From contig JAEWHR010000173.1 in NCBI GenBank assembly GCA_023387655.1, positions 1-11,183 on the forward strand: a DNA stretch of 11,183 nucleotides, in the 5' to 3' direction. Below the pieces are notes generated by a model, which ran no database searches, was not told the origin of the DNA, and was given only the letters and a program-made list of their open reading frames with translations. This document shows positions 1 to 4,960 of the stretch, piece by piece; positions within the stretch are counted from its first letter, which is position 1, and each line of letters starts with the position of its first letter. Made by a program: the position numbers and the translations under genes. This DNA comes from Bacillota bacterium (GTDB lineage Bacteria > Bacillota > Clostridia > Lachnospirales > Lachnospiraceae).

Positions 1-529
1 GATCGTATCTTTTATAAGCACTGATTCCATTACGTTTTACATCCTTCGGTATAGATATGGTATCAGATTCAATTTCGCAGATAAATCCATGCATATTCAA
101 GTTGTTGTTATTTGTGGTATCATCCCATTTCCCGCTTTTATACATATGCATATATTGTCCGCTGTTATTGGGTTCATTCTCACTCCAGTTTGTGTAGGAC
201 ATATCTTCTCCATTAAGAAGCTTCCAAATCCCTCCCTCCTGATATCCGCCAATCCAATAAGCTGATTTTGAGGCGTTTGACATCATTACATTAGTTACGA
301 ATTTTTGCTCTTCCGGAGAATTAATTGTAACCAGATGACCACCCAGTTCCTCGCAAAATTGTTTCGCTTCACTCCATGTCATACTAAGATCATATCGCAA
401 ATAAATATGACTTTCGAATTCCCCTTCTTTGTGGCCCATGGATTCTGCTTTAGAATGAAAAGCTGGTAAGAACATGACTGAAAGTATAAATGTGATTAAT
501 GTAAATTTGATTTTCCTTGCTGATTTCAT
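1..529 (-). CDS. Secreted C-type lectin-fold (CLECT) domain protein, 3' end cut by window edge
   Basis: 176 codons are visible, reading off the left edge. The start at 529 has GGAGG (536-540) six bases upstream. Residues 1-28 form a signal peptide: basic start (KSARKIK), hydrophobic core, and SKA before a likely cleavage at residue 28/29, so the protein should be exported. Residues about 40-154 are a C-type lectin fold: TWSEAKQFCEELGGHLVTI at 51-69, YWIGG at 91-95, NWSENEPNN at 114-122, KWDD at 134-137 and GFICEIE at 148-154. C59 and C151 fit the long conserved disulfide of the fold; the inner cysteine pair is absent. The EPN tripeptide and WDD resemble the calcium/sugar-binding positions of mannose-type lectin domains. 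The fold often binds proteins or other ligands instead, so the ligand is unknown. The reading frame continues past the domain (residues 155-176), so at least one more segment lies outside the window. Confidence 0.85.
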   Translation of the reverse strand, partial: MKSARKIKFTLITFILSVMFLPAFHSKAESMGHKEGEFESHIYLRYDLSMTWSEAKQFCEELGGHLVTINSPEEQKFVTNVMMSNASKSAYWIGGYQEGGIWKLLNGEDMSYTNWSENEPNNSGQYMHMYKSGKWDDTTNNNNLNMHGFICEIESDTISIPKDVKRNGISAYKRYD

Positions 530-940
530 ATAAGTCCTCCTAGACTAGATTATAATACTGATAGTGAAAGTGGCATACAGGATGGGCTATTCTTCTTATA
601 ACCATATCACTGTTTCCTGATGATTGTTAATCTTAGAGCATTTGAGGTTCTTTAGGTTAGAGACTTTATTGCGTTTTCCACAAAGCAGTCCCTATTAACA
701 TATGTAGTAACATTCATCATTGCACTCCCATTTTTTTCTTAACATTGTAGATTTTAACATATTTTCCCACGTATGTACACATTCCTAAGCAAATTTTAAG
801 TTTCACCGTGCTTGGTGAATCAATGTTCCAAAAAGAATATATTAAGGGCTAGAAAGTTACAATCAACAACACTCAAGATTCGCATCCTGGAGCAAATTGT
901 TAAGGAGTCGGAAAATAACAACTAGCTATTCTGCAAATTA
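530..940. other. Gene-poor intergenic stretch
   Basis: I found no gene here on either strand; the longest plausible minus-strand frame is a 22-codon MMNVTTYV... peptide without support. It must contain the promoter of the lectin-fold gene. On the minus strand a TATAAT lies at 554-549, just upstream of the ribosome binding site, but no convincing -35 box is visible. A small perfect dyad, TTCACC-N6-GGTGAA, lies at 802-819 with no T-run after it, so it is not a terminator. Its role is unknown. Confidence 0.5.
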
Positions 941-994
941 AAAAAATGAAATAATCCAAACGATATTACGTTCGATGGATTATTTCATTTTTTT
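941..994 (-). terminator. Strong hairpin terminator (usable in both directions) after the 97-aa membrane protein gene
   Basis: An 18-bp perfect inverted repeat (941-958 with 976-993) has A-run and T-run flanks, so on the minus strand the stem ends in a run of T. It lies about 60 bp past the stop of the 1057-1350 gene, the only gene pointing into it. The 17-nt loop contains a second small inverted repeat, AACG/CGTT (959-962 with 969-972). The symmetry means it would also stop plus-strand transcription. Confidence 0.85.
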
Positions 995-1056
995 GCTTCA
1001 ATTTATTTATCTTGGTTCTTTCTTGATCTTTATTCTATTGTTTTTCTTAATCCTAT

Positions 1057-1350
1057 TTATTTCTCTTGATCCTTATTATTTGTCTGATTTGCTTCATCAA
1101 ATCCTTTTTTCTTCATCTTATTGATTTCATGCATAGTGTATCCTTCTTTACTCTTCCCAAAAGTACGATTCATCAATAAAAACACATAGATGAATACTGG
1201 AATAATAAAGGTTGCAAATATACTAGCTAAAAATAACCCATTCGCATATGGCTTTGCCAGAATCGCTGCTACTAAGGAAAATAAATATAATCCCAATAAT
1301 ATTACAATACCAACGATTGCTAATACTCGTTTTATTTTATTTGTCTTCAT
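1057..1350 (-). CDS. Small two-helix membrane protein of unknown function (97 aa)
   Basis: I do not recognise a family. The start at 1350 is supported by AAAGGA about six bases upstream. Residues 1-8 are basic (KTNKIKR). Residues 9-32 and 38-60 are two hydrophobic segments separated by KPYAN, so the protein is probably a membrane hairpin. Residues 61-97 are hydrophilic and strongly charged (KSKEGYTMHEINKMKKKG, then an NQTNNKDQEK end). By the positive-inside rule both termini should lie in the cytoplasm. It sits 192 bp downstream of rarA on the same strand with no clear terminator between them, so read-through from rarA is possible. A strong terminator follows. Its preserved ribosome binding site and clean two-helix layout argue that it is a real gene and not a chance ORF. 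Confidence 0.7.
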   Translation of the reverse strand: MKTNKIKRVLAIVGIVILLGLYLFSLVAAILAKPYANGLFLASIFATFIIPVFIYVFLLMNRTFGKSKEGYTMHEINKMKKKGFDEANQTNNKDQEK

Positions 1351-1542
1351 TCTAAATCCTTTCTTTTCCCCAATTCCTTTTTGCTAATTTTTATCACTCT
1401 CTATTTGTCTATCTTATTTTACATTCAAGCAATTATTTTTACCTAATAGTATTATTGCCTAGTACTTATTCAATGCTAATTATCGCTTCTGACTAATGGT
1501 ATCATTCAAGTACGTAATATTTAAAATACTTCCTTAGCACAA

Positions 1543-2868
1543 TTAGGTTTCTTTTCCTTTTATTCTTTGAAAATACTCTTTAATCGTCTTTTCATAGCCA
1601 TTATCACTCGGGCGGTAAAAGGTACGGTCGACATAAGGATCTGGTAGATACTGCTGTTTTACATAGTGGTTTTCATAGTTGTGAGCATATAAATATCCTA
1701 CACCATGATTTAGTTTTGCAGCTCCTTTGTAATGAGCATCCTGAAGATGAGGAGGTATTGGAGGCGTTTTGTCATTTGCTACTAATTCCGATGCCTCATC
1801 GATAGCTACTATTGCTGAATTACTTTTTGGTGCACATGCTACATAAGCTGCTGCTTGCGCAAGAACAATACGCCCCTCTGGCATACCAAGTCGCTCTACT
1901 GCCTGAGCTGCTGCAGTTGCAACCACAAGTGCATTCGGATCAGCATTGGAGACATCCTCAGCGGCACATATCATAATTCTTCGTGCAATAAATGCCACAT
2001 CTTCTCCTGCATATAGCATCTTAGCTAAATAATAAATCGCCGCATCTGGGTCACTTCCACGCATACTTTTAATAAACGCAGAAATCGTATCATAGTGATT
2101 ATCCCCCGACTTATCATACTTTAAAACACGTTTTTGGATACACTCCGATGCTACCTCTAATGTAATATGAATCAAGCCATCTTCACTTCGTTTTGTTGTT
2201 AATACACCTAATTCAATTGCATTTAAAGCTGACCTTGCATCTCCATTTGCAGCATTTGCTAAAAAGTCTAATGCATCTTCTTCCATTACCGCACGATAAG
2301 CTCCAAGACCCTTTTCTTTATCTGTAATTGCACGAATTAATAGTTCCTTGATATCGTTTTGCTCCAAAGGCTTTAATTCAAACACGATGGATCTTGAGAT
2401 AAGCGCGCTATTTACTTCAAAATAAGGATTTTCAGTTGTTGCTCCGACTAACACAATCGTACCGTCTTCTACAAATGGTAGCAAATAATCCTGTTGCCCT
2501 TTATTAAATCGATGAATCTCATCTACAAAAAGAATTGTCTTTTTCCCATACATACCAAGCGTTTGTTTTGCCTGCTCTATAACTCCCTCCATATCTTTTT
2601 TCCCAGCAGAGGTTGCATTGATTTGATGAAAGTTTGAGCTGGTGGTATTGGCAATCACCTTTGCAAGCGTCGTTTTTCCAGTTCCAGGCGGACCATAAAA
2701 GATAACAGAACCAAGTTTATCTGCCATGATAGCCCTGTATAATAACTTATCTTCACCGATGATGTGGCTCTGTCCGACCACTTCTGACAACTTCGTTGGT
2801 CTAAGACGAGAGGCAAGGGGTGATTCTTTTTGCTTCGTATTTTCTCTCATATATTCAAATAGATCCAT
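1543..2868 (-). CDS. rarA: RarA/MgsA-type replication-associated recombination AAA+ ATPase
   Basis: This is a cytoplasmic clamp-loader-like ATPase that acts at stalled or damaged replication forks; E. coli RarA (447 aa) and Bacillus YrvN (about 420 aa) are the reference members. I chose the start at 2868 (441 aa, MDLFEYMREN...). It has TTGGAG eight bases upstream, whereas the in-frame ATG at 2925 has no ribosome binding site and would add 19 atypical residues. In the 441-aa numbering, SPLASRLRPTKLSEVVGQ at 16-33 is the family's N-terminal signature. Walker A GPPGTGKTT is at 59-67, Walker B ILFVDEIHR at 112-120, sensor 1 VGATTENP at 141-148, and sensor 2 GDARSALN at 209-216. The C-terminal part (about 270-430) matches the RarA tetramerisation region, including the MRGSDPDAAIYYLA segment. 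All motifs are intact. It diverges from the DUF4250 gene. Confidence 0.95.
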   Translation of the reverse strand: MDLFEYMRENTKQKESPLASRLRPTKLSEVVGQSHIIGEDKLLYRAIMADKLGSVIFYGPPGTGKTTLAKVIANTTSSNFHQINATSAGKKDMEGVIEQAKQTLGMYGKKTILFVDEIHRFNKGQQDYLLPFVEDGTIVLVGATTENPYFEVNSALISRSIVFELKPLEQNDIKELLIRAITDKEKGLGAYRAVMEEDALDFLANAANGDARSALNAIELGVLTTKRSEDGLIHITLEVASECIQKRVLKYDKSGDNHYDTISAFIKSMRGSDPDAAIYYLAKMLYAGEDVAFIARRIMICAAEDVSNADPNALVVATAAAQAVERLGMPEGRIVLAQAAAYVACAPKSNSAIVAIDEASELVANDKTPPIPPHLQDAHYKGAAKLNHGVGYLYAHNYENHYVKQQYLPDPYVDRTFYRPSDNGYEKTIKEYFQRIKGKET

Positions 2869-2906
2869 AATAAACTCCAATCTGGTGATTTTATACCTTT
2901 CTTCCA

Positions 2907-2932
2907 GTGAAAATTTGATTTTCATTTTTCAC
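2907..2932. promoter_or_regulatory. Inverted repeat GTGAAAA / TTTTCAC upstream of rarA
   Basis: GTGAAAA (2907-2913) and TTTTCAC (2926-2932) form a 7-bp dyad with a 12-bp gap, just upstream of the rarA start. A minus-strand TATAAA at 2895-2890 is a possible rarA -10 box, which would place this dyad over the -35 region. The same half-site recurs in the dyad at 3003-3030. Being a protein-binding site is an inference. Confidence 0.35.
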
Positions 2933-3002
2933 ACTGCACACATAAAAACCCATTATGTCATGCCATCCAATAGGTTGGATATTTGTGCCGAGGATGACAC
3001 AG

Positions 3003-3030
3003 GTGTGAAAATTACTGTTTATTTTCACAC
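3003..3030. promoter_or_regulatory. 10-bp perfect inverted repeat just upstream of the DUF4250 promoter
   Basis: GTGTGAAAAT-N8-ATTTTCACAC is a perfect dyad that ends eight bases before the proposed -35 box of the DUF4250 gene. No T-run follows, so it is not a terminator. Its position fits an activator or repressor site shared by the divergent rarA and DUF4250 genes. The half-site also occurs at 2907-2932. Confidence 0.45.
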
Positions 3031-3037
3031 TACCACC

Positions 3038-3067
3038 TTGACGAGAAGAAAAACCATGCAGTATGAT
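3038..3067 (+). promoter_or_regulatory. Sigma-A-type promoter of the DUF4250 gene
   Basis: TTGACG (3038-3043), an 18-bp spacer and TATGAT (3062-3067) give a near-consensus promoter. It would start transcription near 3074, about 30 bases ahead of the ATG at 3103. Confidence 0.6.
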
Positions 3068-3102
3068 AAGACCATCTTAAATTGAATGAAAGGATGACTT
3101 CA

Positions 3103-3276
3103 ATGTTACCAACCGATCCAATAATCTTACTCAGCTATGTGAACACTAAACTAAGAGACGAGTTTCAAAGTCTTCAAGATTTCTGTAAAAGTCTTGATGT
3201 GAATGAAGATACTCTTATAGAGACATTAAATAAGATAAATTATCACTACTCCATTGAACGTAATCAATTTATTTAG
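3103..3276 (+). CDS. DUF4250-family small protein (57 aa)
   Basis: The start at 3103 has AAAGGA (3089-3094) eight bases upstream; a TTG at 3082 could extend the frame but lacks a ribosome binding site. The sequence MLPTDPIILLSYVNTKLRD (1-19) and the NQFI end fit what I recall of DUF4250 proteins of Firmicutes, which are about 60 aa and of unknown function. The middle (LQDFCKSLDVNEDTLIETLNK) reads like a compact helix-turn-helix-like fold: a short helix, a tight turn after LDV, and a second helix. DNA or other binding is not shown. There is no signal peptide or membrane segment, so it is cytoplasmic. It appears to be a single-gene transcript from the promoter at 3038-3067. It is convergent with the VanZ-like gene, 36 bp away, where an imperfect hairpin (3291-3310) lacks a T-run. 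Confidence 0.75.
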   Translation: MLPTDPIILLSYVNTKLRDEFQSLQDFCKSLDVNEDTLIETLNKINYHYSIERNQFI

Positions 3277-3312
3277 TATCTTTGGTGAATACTTACTATA
3301 AATAGTTAGTTA

Positions 3313-3840
3313 CTACTTTATCAATTGTCTCGAAAGCTGTTTTTTTAGACTCCTGTTTTTTATTAAGTGACAAAACAATAAGAATAATAAGGTCCCTAAG
3401 ATACAACCAATGGAGTCTATAAAAACATCTGTTATTCTTCCACTTCTTCCTGGTACAAAAAGTTGATGAACTTCATCTGATACTGCATATCCCACTGAAA
3501 TAAGCATTGTGAAGAATAAAAAAAGTTTCCCTCTATGTCCTCTTACCCATATATAATAGCTTACACAGATAGCCAAAATTCCATATTCAGTAACGTGCGC
3601 TGCTTTTCTAATTAAGACATTCGCAACTCTAAGAGAAACCACATACGAATCCTCTCCCATTGTTCCAAATATTCTTTGATATATAGTAAGCACTGCTTCT
3701 GCAATAGGAATACTTGTCCCATCGGATTCTGTCGCTGACTTTGCTGAGAATAGAAATATGATAACCATCATAAGTATCATCGGTATAGCCGCAATGAACT
3801 GTTGCTTGCTTGATGTTTTTTTATCTATTAATAAATTCAT
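3313..3840 (-). CDS. VanZ-like family membrane protein (175 aa)
   Basis: This is a membrane protein of the VanZ-like family (PF04892), named after VanZ of the vancomycin/teicoplanin cluster; most members outside such clusters have no assigned function. Four hydrophobic segments lie at about 16-33, 83-99, 105-123 and 137-160. Family residues are present: FSAKS at 31-35, IRKAAHVTEYG at 77-87 (H82, E85), SDEVHQLFVPGRSG at 121-134 and D138 in the last helix. The C-terminus is basic (KNRSLKKQLSRQLIK). GGAG lies about 14 bases ahead of the start, which is longer than usual, and no other ATG is available upstream in frame. There are no resistance genes nearby, so it should not be read as a glycopeptide-resistance determinant. 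It diverges from the yigZ-like gene. Confidence 0.85.
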   Translation of the reverse strand: MNLLIDKKTSSKQQFIAAIPMILMMVIIFLFSAKSATESDGTSIPIAEAVLTIYQRIFGTMGEDSYVVSLRVANVLIRKAAHVTEYGILAICVSYYIWVRGHRGKLFLFFTMLISVGYAVSDEVHQLFVPGRSGRITDVFIDSIGCILGTLLFLLFCHLIKNRSLKKQLSRQLIK

Positions 3841-3884
3841 ATAAAAAATTAATACTCCACTTCTTATCTTCCATTCGGATTAAC

Positions 3885-3913
3885 TTGCGCTTCAAATTTG
3901 CTATTGATATAAT
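3885..3913 (+). promoter_or_regulatory. Sigma-A-type promoter of the yigZ-like gene
   Basis: TTGCGC (3885-3890), a 17-bp spacer and a perfect TATAAT (3908-3913) are present. Transcription would begin near 3920, giving a leader of about 125 nt before the ATG at 4046. Confidence 0.65.
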
Positions 3914-3924
3914 ATTAATATTGC

Positions 3925-3940
3925 GTACATTTGTTTGTAC
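3925..3940 (+). promoter_or_regulatory. Small dyad GTACA-N6-TGTAC at the start of the yigZ leader
   Basis: A 5-bp perfect inverted repeat lies about 5-20 bases past the predicted transcription start. It could be an operator or a 5' RNA stem. It is short and could arise by chance. Confidence 0.25.
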
Positions 3941-4045
3941 CTATTGTATCGCACAAGCGTTTAAAAGTAAAGCATCCAACATATGAAAAGATATGCTATT
4001 CCAGCTTATTATAAAAAGGCACTCTGTGCTAGAAAAGAGGTTAAT

Positions 4046-4702
4046 ATGCAAACTTCCTATAAAACAGTTTACGCTGGTGGAACCGGCGAAATCATAGAAA
4101 AGAAATCTCGTTTCATTGCCACTGTAATCCCTATCAAATCAGAAGAAGAAGCCGTCACTTTTATTGAGCAGATGAAGAAAAAATACTGGGATGCGGCTCA
4201 TAACTGTTCTGCTTATGTCCTTGGTTTAAATCATGAATTACAACGTTGCAGTGATGATGGAGAACCTAGCAAAACAGCAGGACGACCGATGCTTGATGTT
4301 TTATTAGGGGAAGGAATTCATAACACCGCAGTTGTAGTAACAAGATACTTTGGTGGTACCTTACTTGGTACTGGTGGCTTAGTACGCGCTTATCAAGGAG
4401 CAACAAAAGAAGGCTTAGCAAATAGCGTTATCATAGAAAAACACTATGGAAAACAACTTCAGATCACTACAGACTATAACGGTATTGGAAAACTTCAATA
4501 CATTGCTGGTACCATGAATCTAACGATATTATCAACGGATTATACTGATATAGTAAAGGCTACCCTATTAATTCCACCAGATTCTTTTGGCTTATTTCAG
4601 AAAAAAATAACTGAAGCAACAAATGGGCGTGCCATTATAGAGGAATTAGATGATGTTTATTATGCCTTTTTAGAGCAAGAAATTCTAATTGAGAAAGCAT
4701 AG
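4046..4702 (+). CDS. yigZ: YigZ/IMPACT-family protein (218 aa)
   Basis: This cytoplasmic protein belongs to the widespread YigZ family (UPF0029 N-terminal domain plus DUF1949 C-terminal domain), related to eukaryotic IMPACT, a regulator of the Gcn2 kinase. The bacterial role is not settled. I chose the start at 4046 because AGAGG lies five bases upstream and MQTSYKTVYAGG matches the usual N-terminus; the ATG at 3983 would add 21 residues without a ribosome binding site. SRFIATVIPI is at 21-30, AAHNCSAYVLG at 50-60, the family signature RCSDDGEPSKTAGRP at 67-81, and VVVTRYFGGTLLGTGGLVRAY at 96-116. The C-terminal DUF1949 domain (about 138-200, ferredoxin-like) is present. Length is typical. 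No hairpin terminator is obvious after the stop; a dyad TACAGC-N6-GCTGTA (4736-4753) lacks a T-run. Confidence 0.92.
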   Translation: MQTSYKTVYAGGTGEIIEKKSRFIATVIPIKSEEEAVTFIEQMKKKYWDAAHNCSAYVLGLNHELQRCSDDGEPSKTAGRPMLDVLLGEGIHNTAVVVTRYFGGTLLGTGGLVRAYQGATKEGLANSVIIEKHYGKQLQITTDYNGIGKLQYIAGTMNLTILSTDYTDIVKATLLIPPDSFGLFQKKITEATNGRAIIEELDDVYYAFLEQEILIEKA

Positions 4703-4758
4703 GGCTATATTATTGATATAAATTTTCCATAAGATTACAGCAACTTAGCTGTACCTAA

Positions 4759-4779
4759 CTTTCATTGCAAAAATGAAAG
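4759..4779 (+). promoter_or_regulatory. Operator-like dyad over the -35 box of PBP copy 1
   Basis: CTTTCATT-N5-AATGAAAG is a perfect 8-bp inverted repeat covering the -35 hexamer (4765-4770). Copy 2 keeps the left arm (CTTTCATT at 7971-7978) but not the right arm. The position suits a repressor site. This is inference. Confidence 0.4.
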
Positions 4780-4793
4780 CATTATGCTAAAAT
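4765..4793 (+). promoter_or_regulatory. Promoter of PBP copy 1
   Basis: TTGCAA (4765-4770), a 17-bp spacer and TAAAAT (4788-4793) preceded by TGC (extended -10) are present. The same architecture is kept in copy 2 (7977-8005), which supports it. Predicted start is near 4800. Confidence 0.7.
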
Positions 4794-4799
4794 GGTGGA

Positions 4800-4954
4800 A
4801 TCGGTCAATAATAGATATAGAAGATTTCTATATTTAGATCTTGTACCGTAACTGCAAAAAGATTTACCCAAGCTATAAAATATCAATATGATTATATTAC
4901 ATATTAGTAATTACTTTGTATTGTAAATTTTATAGCAGCTTTAGAATTAGGAGG
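4800..4954 (+). promoter_or_regulatory. Structured 5' leader of PBP copy 1, candidate cis-regulatory RNA
   Basis: Hairpin 1 pairs GATATAGAA (4814-4822) with TTCTATATT (4826-4834): nine pairs including one G-U, with a 3-nt loop. Hairpin 2 pairs GCTATAAAAT (4872-4881) with ATTTTATAGC (4927-4936). It then has a small internal loop and an inner stem CAATA (4884-4888) / TATTG (4919-4923). A conserved single-stranded block containing AGATTTACC (4860-4868) lies between them. Hairpin 2 ends 12 nt before the AGGAGG at 4949-4954, so it could influence translation. The copy 2 leader keeps the same layout. Confidence 0.5.
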
Positions 4955-4960
4955 TTTTCT

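Noticed and set aside
600..760. Remnant transposase or insertion-sequence end in the gene-poor region
   Set aside because: The only minus-strand frame is 22 codons; I saw no terminal inverted repeats, target duplication or recognisable transposase motif.
2869..2925. Longer rarA start at 2925
   Set aside because: No ribosome binding site precedes it, and the added 19 residues do not resemble RarA N-termini; 2868 has TTGGAG at good spacing.
2726..3085. Plus-strand 119-codon frame overlapping rarA
   Set aside because: It is mostly antisense to rarA, has no ribosome binding site, and its composition is not protein-like.
3082..3102. TTG start extending the DUF4250 protein by seven residues
   Set aside because: The ribosome binding site AAAGGA lies inside this stretch and is correctly spaced for the ATG at 3103.
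3313..3840. VanZ-like protein as part of a glycopeptide-resistance cluster
   Set aside because: No vanA/H/X/S/R-type genes are present in the window; the family is common in Firmicutes without resistance.
3983..4045. Upstream ATG for the yigZ-like gene
   Set aside because: The extra 21 residues are not part of the family and the ATG has no ribosome binding site; AGAGG before 4046 decides the start.
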